Assembly (NCBI GenBank): GCA_965279475.1
Contig: CBDIIA010000003.1
Coordinates: 4,650,001 to 4,714,000 of the forward strand
DNA from: Pseudorhodoferax sp965279475
Lineage (GTDB): Bacteria; Pseudomonadota; Gammaproteobacteria; Burkholderiales; Burkholderiaceae_C
DNA length: 64,000 nucleotides
Direction: 5' to 3'
The translations under genes and the position numbers were made by a program. Under the pieces are notes generated by a model that made no database searches, was not told the origin of the DNA, and saw only the letters and a list, made by a program, of their open reading frames with translations. Below are positions 28,101 through 36,184 of the stretch, piece by piece. Numbering within the stretch: position 1 is the stretch's first letter; every line of letters begins with the position of its first letter.

Positions 28101-28396
28101 CCGAGCTTGAAGGTGATGGTCAGCGTCATCAGGCCGTCCGTCGTGGCCTGGCTGCTCATGTAGAGCATGTTCTCGACGCCGTTGATCGCCTCTTCGAGCG
28201 GCGTGGCCACCGTCTCGGCGATCACCTGCGGGTTGGCGCCGGGGTAGTTGGCGCGCACAACCACCGAGGGCGGCACCACGTCGGGGTATTCCGAGATCGG
28301 CAGCGTGCGCACCGCGATCAACCCCGAGAGGAAGATCAGCAGGGACAGGACGCCGGCGAAAATGGGGCGGTCGATGAAGAATTTGGAGAGGTTCAT
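25124..28396 (-). CDS. RND multidrug efflux transporter (MexF/CeoB/BpeF-like)
   Basis: 1090 residues, the usual length of HAE1-family inner-membrane drug/proton antiporters. MNLSKFFIDRPIFAGVLSLL is the MexF-type N-terminus; the proton-relay aspartates are in GIVVDDAIVVVENVER of the fourth span, with the partner lysine in the tenth span region. Two large periplasmic loops (porter domains) follow spans 1 and 7. The closest named relatives by order and motifs are MexF, CeoB and BpeF, which export chloramphenicol, trimethoprim and fluoroquinolones; this substrate range is inference. Stands between the adaptor and outer-membrane genes. Confidence 0.95.
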   Translation of the reverse strand: MNLSKFFIDRPIFAGVLSLLIFLSGLIAVRTLPISEYPDVVPPSVVVRANYPGANPQVIAETVATPLEEAINGVENMLYMSSQATTDGLMTLTITFKLGTDPDKAQQMVQNRVSRAEPRLPEEVKRLGVTTIKSSPDLTMVVHLLSPTGRYDMTYLRNYAVLNVKDRLARVEGVGDVQLFGSGDYSMRVWLDPQKVAQRGLSAGDVVAAIRGQNVQAAAGVVGASPGLQGIDVQLSVNAQGRLQNEEEFGDIIVKTGADGAVTRLRDIARLELGAADYSLRSLLDNKDAVAVPIFAAPGSNAIAISDGVRATMAEIKKAMPEGVDYEIVYDPTQFVRASIESVVHTLLEAVALVVLVVILFLQTWRASIIPLLAVPVAVVGTFAVMHLFGFSINALSLFGLVLAIGIVVDDAIVVVENVERNIEAGLSPRDATYRAMREVSGPIIAIALVLCAVFVPLAFISGLTGQFYRQFALTIAISTVISAVNSLTLSPALAAMLLKGHGEPKDALTRGMDRVLGGFFRGFNRMFQRGAKAYSGGVTNAIARKGLMLVLYVALGAVTVGLFKAVPSGFVPAQDKQYLIGFAQLPDGATLDRTEDVIRRMGEITMKQPGVEHAIQFPGLSINGFTNSSNSGIVFVALSDFDKRKTKDLSAGAIAGALNKQYGAIQDAFIVMFPPPPVQGLGTTGGFKLQLEDRASHGIKGLDAALKAFMAKAYQAPELAGMFSSFQVNVPQLYADIDRTKARQLGVPVTDVFDTMQIYLGSLYANDFNKFGRTYSVRVQADAAYRARAEDIGTLKVRSTTGEMVPLSALMKVTPTFGPERAMRYNGFLTADVNGGAAPGYSTGQAQDAIKRIAAETLPPGIDYEWTDLTYQEIIAGNSAFLVFPLAMLLVFLVLAAQYESLTLPLAILLIVPMGLLAAMTGVWLSDGDNNVFTQIGLIVLVGLSAKNAILIVEFARELEFAGRTPLEAAIESSRLRLRPILMTSLAFVMGVLPLVLATGAGAEMRRAMGSAVFAGMIGVTAFGLFLTPVFYVLMRRLTGNKPLKQHGPGPMDDAPSAGHATSGHPVLPSLSGGGAVRPVPAAPRHPID

Positions 28397-28503
28397 GGCA
28401 GGACTCTTCGGGCGGTCTGTGGTGGTGGAGACGTGACCATCCGCGCCGCGCCCTGCAACAGGGGCGGCCCGGACGGCGAGTGCCGTTGGTTCTTCGTTGG
28501 TTC

Positions 28504-29769
28504 TTAAGAGCGCTTGACGCCGTCGCGCGGGGCTTCGGCCTTGACTTCCATCGGCACCTGCTCGGGTGCCAGCAGCGCGCCGGGGCGGATGCGCTGCAGC
28601 CCGTTCACGACGATGCGTTCACCCGGCTGCAGGCCCGAGTTGACGATGCGCAGGCCGTCGACATTGGCACCCAGCGTCACTTCACGCCAGACGGCCTTGT
28701 TGTCGGCGTCGACCACCATCACGAACTTCTTGCTCTGGTCGGTGCCGACCGCACGTTCGCTGATCAGCAGCACCTGGCTGGCCTTGACGGCACCCATGCG
28801 CAGCTTGGCGAACTGGCCCGGCATCAGCGCGCCGTCCTTGTTGTCGAACACCGCACGCACGCGCACCGTGCCGCTCTTGGCGTCGACCTGGTTGTCGACC
28901 CACTGCAGCTGGCCCTGGCGCGGCGTGTCCACGTTGGCGGCCGTGCCCATCTGCACCGGAATGCGCTCGATCTGCGTGCGGGCGCTGCTGCCGCTGGGCA
29001 GGTCGCGCAGGGCACGGGTCACCACCTGCTCGTCGGCGTCGAAGCTCGCGTAGATCGGGCTCACCGACACCAGCGTGGTCAGCACCGGTGCGCCGGGGCC
29101 GGCCGACACCAGGTTGCCGACCGTGATCTCGACCTTGCCGACGCGGCCCGACACCGGTGCCCTCACCTGGGTGTAGCCCAGGCTCAGGCGGGCCGATTGC
29201 AGCGCCGCCTGGGCGGCACGCAGATTGGCTTCGGCTTCGCGGTGCGCATTGGCGCGCTCGTCGTGCTCGCGCTGCGCGATCGCCCGTTCGTCCAGCAGGC
29301 GCTGGGCGCGGTCGAGTTCGCTGCGCGTGAACGACTGGCGGGCCTGTGCGGCGACGACCTGCGCTTCGGCACGCTCCACGTCGGCGGCATACGGCGCCGG
29401 GTCGATGGTGATCAGCAGGTCGCCCTTGCTGACCAGCGCACCTTCACGAAAGTGCACCGACTGCACGGTGCCGGCCACGCGGGAACGCAGGTCGACCCGG
29501 TCGACCGCTTCGAGCCGGCCGGAGAACTCGTTCCAGGTCGCGACCTCGCTCTGCGCAACGGTCGCCACCGAGACCGGCGTGGCCGGTGGTGGTGCGGGCA
29601 GCATCGCATCGGCCTGCGCCTGCGGGGTCTGCAGGCCGAACACGATGCCGGCGATCGCGGTCAGCAACACCAGCGTGGTGCCGGTGGCGAGCAGGCGGTT
29701 GTGTGCAGGACGGTTGCGCCGCACGGGAGCCTTGGACTCTTGGGGGGACGGGGTTGCAGAAGTCGTCAT
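28504..29769 (-). CDS. RND efflux periplasmic adaptor (MexE/CeoA-like)
   Basis: 421 residues. An N-terminal membrane anchor (RLLATGTTLVLLTAIAGIVFG, about 25-45) is followed by the split lipoyl domain (SGRLEAVDRVDLRSRVAGTV ... YTQVRAPVSGRVGKVEI), the alpha-hairpin between them and the beta-barrel. No lipobox cysteine, so it is anchored by the helix. It bridges pump and outer-membrane channel; the pump gene follows after 107 bp and the llpE-like gene precedes it by 146 bp, containing an AT-rich stretch that may hold an internal promoter. Confidence 0.94.
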   Translation of the reverse strand: MTTSATPSPQESKAPVRRNRPAHNRLLATGTTLVLLTAIAGIVFGLQTPQAQADAMLPAPPPATPVSVATVAQSEVATWNEFSGRLEAVDRVDLRSRVAGTVQSVHFREGALVSKGDLLITIDPAPYAADVERAEAQVVAAQARQSFTRSELDRAQRLLDERAIAQREHDERANAHREAEANLRAAQAALQSARLSLGYTQVRAPVSGRVGKVEITVGNLVSAGPGAPVLTTLVSVSPIYASFDADEQVVTRALRDLPSGSSARTQIERIPVQMGTAANVDTPRQGQLQWVDNQVDAKSGTVRVRAVFDNKDGALMPGQFAKLRMGAVKASQVLLISERAVGTDQSKKFVMVVDADNKAVWREVTLGANVDGLRIVNSGLQPGERIVVNGLQRIRPGALLAPEQVPMEVKAEAPRDGVKRS

Positions 29770-29915
29770 GGCAGCACTCTCTTTCTCAAAATCAAAAACA
29801 CATTCGCAAATTCAAAAAAATCCGGGCAACGGCACAGCTGTCCGGCATCGGTTGCCGGAATCCAGCTTCGTTGAAGCGGCCCCGTGGGGCTTGTCTCAGG
29901 AGATGTCTCGGGTCG

Positions 29916-30797
29916 TCAGCTTCCGGGGCCGGACGACGCTGTCTCTTTCGAGGGAGCGTGGGTCTCGAAGAACGCTCTCAGCCGGCCGTGCACTGCGACC
30001 GCGCAAGGGCATTCCAGCGGCACCGAGGCCATCAGGCTGTCGGGCCAGCCACTGGCCGGTGTCAGCATCTCGAAGCTGACCGGCACACCGGCGGCACCGA
30101 GCTTGTCGGCATAGGCGCGGGCTTCGTCGCGCATCGGATCGTCGCTGGCGGTCAGCACCAGCGTCGGCGCAATACCCGTCAGCCGCGAGGACGCACCGGG
30201 CACGGCATACGGGTGCACCGCGTCCTGCGGGCAGCGCAGGTACTGCTGCCATCCATCGGCCCACTTGCAGCCCGTGGACGGGCCCAGCGCCTTGCGCACC
30301 GAGGCCGTCCCCACGCAGGGGTCGAGCATCGGCGACACCAGGATCTGCCCGGCCAGCGGCGGATGGGCCCGGTCGCGGGCGATCAGCGCCACCGAGGCAG
30401 CCAGGTTGCCACCAGCCTCTTCGCCCGCCAGGTACACGACAGCACCGGCACCGGCCAGCTTGCTGCGTTGCTTGTAGGCCCACTCGAGCACACCGTAGCC
30501 CACGTCGACCGCCTGCGGAAACGGATGCGCCGGCGCCAGCGGATAGGCGATCGACGCGACGATCGCACCCGAAGCCGCCAGCAGGGTCGCCAGCGTCACG
30601 CCGTTCTCGACCCCGCCGCCGACGAAGGCGCCGCCATGGAAATGCACCACCAGCGGCAGCACCTGCCCGCGCTTGCGTTCGCCGTACAGCCGCGCCTGCA
30701 CCGGGGCCAGGCTGCCGAGCGCGATGGTGACATCGCGGTACGCGGCCGGCGCCATCGGGACTGTGCTGGACACAGTGGGCGACGAAGCGGTGGACAT
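29916..30797 (-). CDS. llpE: LlpE-like alpha/beta-hydrolase fold protein lacking the catalytic residues
   Basis: 293 residues from ATG 30797 (AGGAGAG eight bases upstream). Hormone-sensitive-lipase-type fold with the oxyanion motif VHFHGGAFVGGG (HGG at 54-56) and DPMRDE (acid D220). At the nucleophile elbow the sequence is AGEEAGGNLA: the serine of GxSxG is glutamate (E127). The C-terminal histidine motif is also lost (TPASGWPDS around 247-254, no histidine). The protein therefore should not be an esterase. A lipase-like gene, llpE, occupies this same place between the regulator and pump genes in the Burkholderia ceo and bpeEF-oprC loci. Confidence 0.82.
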   Translation of the reverse strand: MSTASSPTVSSTVPMAPAAYRDVTIALGSLAPVQARLYGERKRGQVLPLVVHFHGGAFVGGGVENGVTLATLLAASGAIVASIAYPLAPAHPFPQAVDVGYGVLEWAYKQRSKLAGAGAVVYLAGEEAGGNLAASVALIARDRAHPPLAGQILVSPMLDPCVGTASVRKALGPSTGCKWADGWQQYLRCPQDAVHPYAVPGASSRLTGIAPTLVLTASDDPMRDEARAYADKLGAAGVPVSFEMLTPASGWPDSLMASVPLECPCAVAVHGRLRAFFETHAPSKETASSGPGS

Positions 30798-30934
30798 GAA
30801 GTGCTCTCCTTGGGGTGGGGCAACCGTGCCGGGGGCAACGGAACCATGGCATTGAATGTAGTTGCTTGGGCTGCGGCGATAAATAGACCTTGCACGTTCA
30901 CTCTGTTTCCATTCCGCCAACAATCACCCCAAAT

Positions 30935-30958
30935 GTGCGTGGGACAATTCCCACACAC
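30935..30958. promoter_or_regulatory. Inverted repeat in the llpE/lysR divergent region
   Basis: GTGGGACAATTCCCAC (30939-30954) is a perfect 6-bp inverted repeat around CAAT, extended outward by GTG/CAC to 24 bp. It lies 28 bp before the LysR start and about 140 bp before the llpE-like start. LysR proteins bind such dyads between themselves and their divergent target, so this is the best candidate site for control of the efflux operon. Confidence 0.5.
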
Positions 30959-30986
30959 CGCCTTCCCAGCATCTTCAGGAGACCCG

Positions 30987-31901
30987 ATGGACCAGATCCA
31001 GTCGATGCGCATGTTCACCCGTGTGGTCGAGGCCGGCAGCTTTACCAAGGCAGCCGAGTCGCTGGACGTGCCCAAGGGCACCGTCACCAAACAGATCCAG
31101 CACCTGGAGGCGCGCCTGCGCGTGAAGCTGCTGAACCGCACCACCCGCCGCGTGACGGTAACGCCCGACGGCGCGGCCTATTACGAACGCACGATCCGGC
31201 TGCTGAACGACCTGGACGACATCGAGGCCAGCATGACCAATGCCCAGGCCAACCCCAAGGGCCGGCTGCGGGTGGACATCGGCTCTTCGGTGGCGCGGCT
31301 GATCGTGATCCCGGCGCTGGCGAGCTTCTACGAGCGTTACCCCGACATCCAGCTCGACCTGGGCGTCAGCGACCGCCCGGTCGACCTGATCACCGACAAC
31401 GTCGACTGCGTGATCCGCGGCGGCGAGTTGCACGAACAGTCGCTGGTGGCGCGGCGCATCGGCAACATCGCGTTCATGACGGTGGCCTCGCCCGACTATC
31501 TGCGTCGGCACGGCACGCCACAGCATCCGCTGGACCTGGAGCAGGGCCACCATACGATCAACTACTTCTCGGCGCGCACGGGCCGGCAGTACCCGCACGA
31601 GTTCGAGAAGGACGGCGAGCACATCGACATCTCGGGCCGCTACCAGTTGGCAGTCAACGAGAGCAACGCGCTGACCGAGGCCGTGCTGGCCGGCCTGGGC
31701 GTCAGCCAGATCGGCACCTTCGGCGCCACGCCGCACCTGCAGAGCGGCGCGCTGGTACAGGTGCTGGCCGAGTGGACACACCCGCCGGTGCCGGTCTACG
31801 TGGTCTACCCGCCGAACCGCCACCTCAGCGCCAAGGTGCGCGCCTTCGTCGACTGGGCGGCCGAGCTGTTCGCGCGCAACGCACAGCTGCAGGGGCGCTG
31901 A
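30987..31901 (+). CDS. LysR-family regulator of the efflux operon (CeoR/MexT/BpeT-like position)
   Basis: 304 residues from ATG 30987, with TCAGGAGA upstream; the open frame continues far upstream but is a shadow of the opposite strand. N-terminal winged helix (FTRVVEAGSFTKAAESLDVPKGTVTKQIQ) and a CrgA-type effector domain (PDYLRRHGTPQHPLDL, GLGVSQIGTF). Divergent from the llpE-like gene and the efflux operon, exactly as ceoR stands to llpE-ceoAB-opcM. The inducer is unknown here; aromatic acids such as salicylate induce the Burkholderia counterpart. Confidence 0.9.
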   Translation: MDQIQSMRMFTRVVEAGSFTKAAESLDVPKGTVTKQIQHLEARLRVKLLNRTTRRVTVTPDGAAYYERTIRLLNDLDDIEASMTNAQANPKGRLRVDIGSSVARLIVIPALASFYERYPDIQLDLGVSDRPVDLITDNVDCVIRGGELHEQSLVARRIGNIAFMTVASPDYLRRHGTPQHPLDLEQGHHTINYFSARTGRQYPHEFEKDGEHIDISGRYQLAVNESNALTEAVLAGLGVSQIGTFGATPHLQSGALVQVLAEWTHPPVPVYVVYPPNRHLSAKVRAFVDWAAELFARNAQLQGR

Positions 31902-31905
31902 AGCG

Positions 31906-32343
31906 ATGGCCGCCGCCGCGTTGGCCGACTATTGCTGCGAACTGCTGGCGACGCTCGGGCCCTGCCTGCCGCGCCGCATGTTCGGCGGCCACGGCATCAG
32001 CACCGACGGCCTGAACGTCGCGATCGTGGTCGACCTCGGCCAGGGCGAGCTGCTGTGGCTGAAAGCCAATGCCGACACCCGGCCGCGCTTCGAGGCCGCC
32101 GGTTGCCAGCGTTTCACCTACCTCGCCAAGGGCCAGCCGCGCAGTCTCGATTACTACAGCGCCCCGGAGGACGCGATGGAGTCCCCCGCGGCGATGGCGC
32201 CCTGGGCCCGGCTGGCGATGCAGGCCGCGCTGGCCGCACGGGCGCCGAAGCCGCGCAAGCCACCGGCCGGAAAACGCGCCGCACCGCCGGCACCGGCCCG
32301 GAGGGCCGCCCGCAAGGCAGGCACGCCGAAGACCAGATCCTAG
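31906..32343 (+). CDS. TfoX N-terminal domain protein
   Basis: 145 residues starting four bases after the LysR stop. LPRRMFGGHGISTDGLNVAIV and LWLKANADTRPRFEA are the TfoX_N signature; the C-terminal TfoX_C domain is missing and is replaced by a basic, proline/alanine-rich tail (residues 105-145). Stand-alone TfoX_N proteins are widespread and of unknown role; they are not proof of competence regulation. Confidence 0.85.
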   Translation: MAAAALADYCCELLATLGPCLPRRMFGGHGISTDGLNVAIVVDLGQGELLWLKANADTRPRFEAAGCQRFTYLAKGQPRSLDYYSAPEDAMESPAAMAPWARLAMQAALAARAPKPRKPPAGKRAAPPAPARRAARKAGTPKTRS

Positions 32344-32388
32344 AACGGGCGGTGCATACTCGCGGTCGAGCTTCTTCCGCCCCACCCC

Positions 32389-32670
32389 ATGACGACCGAT
32401 TCCGCCCCACCCCTGTTCTCCCTGCACCTGGCCGATGCCGACAACCGCCAGCGCATCCGCAAGGCCAAGGCCGACGTGCCGTTCCTGGTGTTCGTGCTGC
32501 CGGCGGGTGACCGCAAGGCCAGCCCGATCGCGGCCAGCGGCCTGTTCAACGCCGACAAGTCGATCCTGACGGTGACGAGCGACAAGAAGTCGGGCAGCCA
32601 AGCGCAGCAGATCCACGGCGACCTGGTGGCGTCGGCGCTCAAGAACTACGTCGAGCGCTTCGGCGATTGA
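32389..32670 (+). CDS. Conserved-looking small protein of unknown function
   Basis: 93 residues, ATG 45 bp after the TfoX-like gene, same strand and normal codon use. It reads as an alternating beta/alpha domain (VPFLVFVLPAGDRK, then ILTVTSDKKSGSQAQQIHGDLVASAL) with no signal peptide or membrane span. I recognise no family. Confidence 0.6.
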   Translation: MTTDSAPPLFSLHLADADNRQRIRKAKADVPFLVFVLPAGDRKASPIAASGLFNADKSILTVTSDKKSGSQAQQIHGDLVASALKNYVERFGD

Positions 32671-32713
32671 GCGTAGCGCCCGCCATCCCACGGCGGCCGG
32701 GGAAGCAGGGGCG

Positions 32714-33676
32714 TCAGTCGGCCGTGATGTTGCGGCTCTTGATCACCTTGCCCCAGTACTCGGTGTCGCGCCGCACCAGCGCGCCCAGTTCGTCCGGCGC
32801 GAGATAACGCGTCTCGATGCCGAGCGTGGCGGCGCGGGCGCGGGTCTCCGGCTGGTCCAGCGCTTTCTTGACCTGTTCCGACAGCTGTGCGATGACGGCT
32901 GGCGGCGTGCCGGCGGGGGCGAACAGGCCAACCCAGGCTTCGAGCTCGAACCCGGGCAGCCCGGCCTCGGCCGTCGTCGGCACGTTGGGCAGCATCGGGT
33001 GACGCGTCTTGCTGGTCACGGCAAAGGCCTTGAGTTTGCCGGCCTGCACATGGCCCATCACCGACGGCGGCGTGGTGATGAACACCTGCACCTGGCCGCC
33101 CAGCACGTCCTGGATCGCCGGGCCGGAGCCCTTGTAGGGCACGTGGGTCATCTCGAGCTGGGTGGTCTGCTCGAACAGCGCCGTGCCCACGTGCGACAGC
33201 GAGCCCGCGCCCTGCGAGGCGTAGTTGATCTTGCCCGGCTGCGACTTCACGTACGTGATGAACTCTTTCAGGTTGGTGGCCGGCAGCGACGGGTGGGCGG
33301 TGATCACGTTGGTGGCGACCGTCAGCAGCGCGACGGGCACCAGGTCCTTCTGCTCCCACGGCAGCTTGGCGAACATGGCCGGGTTGCCCACGTGGTAGGC
33401 CGAGTACGACACCAGCAGCGTGTAGCCGTCCTTCGGCGCCCGGGCCACCTGCTGCATCGCGATGTTGCCGCTGGCCCCACCCTTGTTGTCGACCACCACC
33501 GGCTGGCCGAGCAGCCGGCTCAGCGGATCGCTGACCAGCCGGGCCGAGCTGTCGACCACGCCGCCCGGCGGGTTCGGCACGATCAGCGTGATCTGTTTGG
33601 TGGGAAAGCTCTGCGCCAGCGCGGGGGCGGACGCAAGGGCCAGAGCGGTGGCCAGGGCCAGGGCACGAATCAGCAT
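32714..33676 (-). CDS. Bug/TctC family periplasmic solute-binding protein
   Basis: 320 residues from ATG 33676. Sec signal ALALATALALASAPALA, then FPTKQITLIVPNPPGGVVD, the Bug ligand-loop motif, with VVVDNKGGASGNIAMQQ and MTHVPYKGSGPAIQDVL. Last gene of the minus-strand run that starts with the thiol dioxygenase; it follows the cystathionine-beta-lyase-like gene by about 140 bp. It probably presents the carboxylated sulfur compound used by this cluster, but the ligand is not deducible. Confidence 0.92.
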   Translation of the reverse strand: MLIRALALATALALASAPALAQSFPTKQITLIVPNPPGGVVDSSARLVSDPLSRLLGQPVVVDNKGGASGNIAMQQVARAPKDGYTLLVSYSAYHVGNPAMFAKLPWEQKDLVPVALLTVATNVITAHPSLPATNLKEFITYVKSQPGKINYASQGAGSLSHVGTALFEQTTQLEMTHVPYKGSGPAIQDVLGGQVQVFITTPPSVMGHVQAGKLKAFAVTSKTRHPMLPNVPTTAEAGLPGFELEAWVGLFAPAGTPPAVIAQLSEQVKKALDQPETRARAATLGIETRYLAPDELGALVRRDTEYWGKVIKSRNITAD

Positions 33677-33818
33677 GGGTTGTCTCCGACAAGGGGTGCC
33701 GTCGGAAGTGACGGCCCGCGGCTTGCATCGTACGCGTGTCGGAACACTGGCAAGCCCGGTGCACGCCATGAACGCTGCCAAGCGCCGCCAGGTGCCGCCA
33801 GGCGGCCCCGGAGATCTC

Positions 33819-35018
33819 TCAGGCCTGCAGCGCGGCGAACCCGTTCGCCAGATCGGCCACCAGGTCGGCCGGGTCTTCCAGCCCGATGTGCAGGCGCACC
33901 ACCGGGCCGCGGCCGCGCCAGTCGGTCACGCTGCGCGCCCGGGTCATGTCGGCCGGCGTGACCAGACTTTCGTAGCCACCCCACGAGGCGCCCAGGCCGA
34001 ACAGGTCCAGGCCGTCGACCAGCCGGTCGACCGCGACGCCGGCCGTCCCCGGGCGCAGCTCGAACGACAGCAGGCCGTTGGTGCCGCGGCAGTCGCGCTG
34101 CCAGATCGCGTGGCCCGGGTGCGTGGGCAGCGCCGGGCAGAACACGGTGGCCACTTCGGGCCGCGCCTGCAGCCAGGCCGCAACCTGCAAGGCATGGCGC
34201 TCGTGCATCTGCAGCCGCGCGGTCAGGCTGCGGATGCCGCGCAGCACCAGCCAGGCGTCGTCGGGGCTGACGGTCATGCCGAAGGCGTCGCTGCGCTCGG
34301 CCAGCGGCTGCCAGGCGTCGCGCGTGGTGGCGACGGTGCCCATCATCACGTCCGAATGGCCGGACAGGTACTTGGTGGCGGCCATCACCGAGATGTCGGC
34401 CCCCAGCGCCAGCGGCCGGTACTGGCAGCCCGAGCCCCAGGTGTTGTCGGCCGCCAGCAACGCACCGCGCGCGTGGGCCATGGCCGCCAGCGCCGGCAGG
34501 TCGCACATCTCGTAGACCAGCGAGCCGGGGCATTCGGCGTACACCAGGCGCGTGTTGGGCCGCATGCCGGCTTCGGCATCGCTGCCGTCGGCGGCGAAGA
34601 AGCTGTAGTGGATGCCGTAAGGCTCCAGGAACGAATGCGCCAGATGGCGCGCCGGCTCGTACACGCTGTCGGACATCAGCACGTGGTCGCCAGGTTTCAG
34701 ATAGGACAGCAGCGTCATGCCGATGGCCGCCAGGCCGGTGGGGAACAGCCGGGTGCGAAAGCCGCCTTCGAGTTCGCTCACCGCGTCTTCCAGCGCGAAG
34801 GTGGTGGGTGTACCGCGTGCGCCGTAGGTGAACAGCCGCTCGCTGCCGCGGCGCGCACGCATCTCGCGCTGGGCCGCGACGTTGTCGAACAGCACCGTGC
34901 TGGCGCGCACCAGTGGCGGGTTGACGGCACTGCCGCCAGCGTAGACGGGCGCCTTGCCCGCATGCAGCAGGCGGGTCTGCAGGCCGAGATCAGGCGTGGT
35001 GGACGGTGAGGTGGTCAT
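33819..35018 (-). CDS. metC: Cystathionine beta-lyase-like PLP enzyme
   Basis: 399 residues from ATG 35018. PLP lysine K216 in MAATKYLSGHSD; LFTYGARGTPTTFALEDA (62-79) and NTWGSGCQYRPL are typical of bacterial MetC, which cleaves the C-S bond of cystathionine to homocysteine, pyruvate and ammonia. Placed between two tctC genes and downstream of a thiol dioxygenase and rhodanese, it may act on a different sulfur amino acid or thioether instead of serving methionine synthesis. Confidence 0.9.
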   Translation of the reverse strand: MTTSPSTTPDLGLQTRLLHAGKAPVYAGGSAVNPPLVRASTVLFDNVAAQREMRARRGSERLFTYGARGTPTTFALEDAVSELEGGFRTRLFPTGLAAIGMTLLSYLKPGDHVLMSDSVYEPARHLAHSFLEPYGIHYSFFAADGSDAEAGMRPNTRLVYAECPGSLVYEMCDLPALAAMAHARGALLAADNTWGSGCQYRPLALGADISVMAATKYLSGHSDVMMGTVATTRDAWQPLAERSDAFGMTVSPDDAWLVLRGIRSLTARLQMHERHALQVAAWLQARPEVATVFCPALPTHPGHAIWQRDCRGTNGLLSFELRPGTAGVAVDRLVDGLDLFGLGASWGGYESLVTPADMTRARSVTDWRGRGPVVRLHIGLEDPADLVADLANGFAALQA

Positions 35019-35082
35019 GGTGCTTCCGCGTGAAGGGCGAAGTGGGATTTTGAGGGCCGGCGGCAACCAGCCCCACGCACGA

Positions 35083-36093
35083 TCAGTCGATCTTGGCACC
35101 CGACAGCTTCACCACGCGCGACCAGCGTTCGATGTCCTGGCGCAACTGGGCTGCAAACGCTTCGGGGGTGTTGGCCACCACCTCGCTGCCGCCATCGGTC
35201 ACCAGGCGGCTGACCTCGGGCAAACGCAGCGTGCGCACGATGGCTTCATGCAGATAGGCCACCCGCTCCGGCGGCGTGCCGGCGGGCGCAAAGAAGCCAT
35301 ACCAGTCCTCGAAGCGGGTGTTCGGATAACCCAGCTCCTCCAGCGTCGGCACCTTGGTGAAGACGCCGATGCGCCGCGGGCTGGTGACGGCCAGCGCACG
35401 CATCTTGCCGTTCTGCAGCATGCCGGCGACCGAGGCCGTGGAGGTCACGAGCACATCCACCTGACGGCCCAGCAGGTCGGTGATCGCAGGGCCAGCACCC
35501 TTGTACGGCACGTGGGTCATCTCCACGCCGCTGTCCTTCGCGAGGACCACGCCGACCAGGTGCGACAGGGTGCCGTTGCCGGGCGTCGCGTAGGTCACGG
35601 TGCCCGGATGGCTCTTGGTGCGGGCGGCCAGGTCGGCAAAGGTCTTGTAGGGCGATTCAGCCGCGACCACCAGCGCCAGCGGTGCAGCGTTGATCTGGGT
35701 GATGGGCACGAAGTGCTTCAGCGGGTCGAAGCCGGCCGATGCGTACAGAGTCGGGTTGACCGCCATCAGCGACACCTGGCCGGTGAGCACCGTGTAGCCA
35801 TCGGGCTTGGCCTCGGCGGCCGCCTTGGCGCCGATGTTGCCGCCGGCGCCGCCGCGGTTGTCCACCACGGCCGACTGGCCGGTCACCTCCGGCAGCCGCG
35901 TGGTCACAAAACGGGTCGTGCCGTCATTGCCGCCCCCCGGCGGGAACGGCGAAATGAAACGGATGGTTTGGGTCGGGAAGCCATTGCGGGCCGGCAGCGG
36001 CTCGGCGAACGCAGGCTGCAGCACAACGGAAGCAACACAGCCGACGACGCAGGCGAGCCGCAAGGTCGACGACCAAGGAAACATGGAACGCAT
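35083..36093 (-). CDS. Bug/TctC family periplasmic solute-binding protein
   Basis: 336 residues from ATG 36093 behind CCAGGAG. Signal peptide LACVVGCVASVVLQPAFA; FPTQTIRFISPFPPGGGND, SAVVDNRGGAGGNIGAK and MTHVPYKGAGPAITDLL are the Bug signatures. Encoded between the rhodanese and the PLP lyase. It is clearly a different binding protein from the one at 32.7 kb, not a duplicate. No TctA/TctB membrane partner is present in the window. Confidence 0.92.
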   Translation of the reverse strand: MRSMFPWSSTLRLACVVGCVASVVLQPAFAEPLPARNGFPTQTIRFISPFPPGGGNDGTTRFVTTRLPEVTGQSAVVDNRGGAGGNIGAKAAAEAKPDGYTVLTGQVSLMAVNPTLYASAGFDPLKHFVPITQINAAPLALVVAAESPYKTFADLAARTKSHPGTVTYATPGNGTLSHLVGVVLAKDSGVEMTHVPYKGAGPAITDLLGRQVDVLVTSTASVAGMLQNGKMRALAVTSPRRIGVFTKVPTLEELGYPNTRFEDWYGFFAPAGTPPERVAYLHEAIVRTLRLPEVSRLVTDGGSEVVANTPEAFAAQLRQDIERWSRVVKLSGAKID

Positions 36094-36184
36094 GGCAGAA
36101 CTCCTGGAAAAGATGGGACGGAAGAAGCCGGAACCGAAACGCAGACCCGACACAGCGCGCAACTGCGCCTGATGCCGATGCACC

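Noticed and set aside
26303..28507. 734-residue plus-strand open frame across the pump gene
   Set aside because: Antisense shadow of the RND transporter; composition dominated by H, R, Q, D repeats typical of reversed membrane codons.
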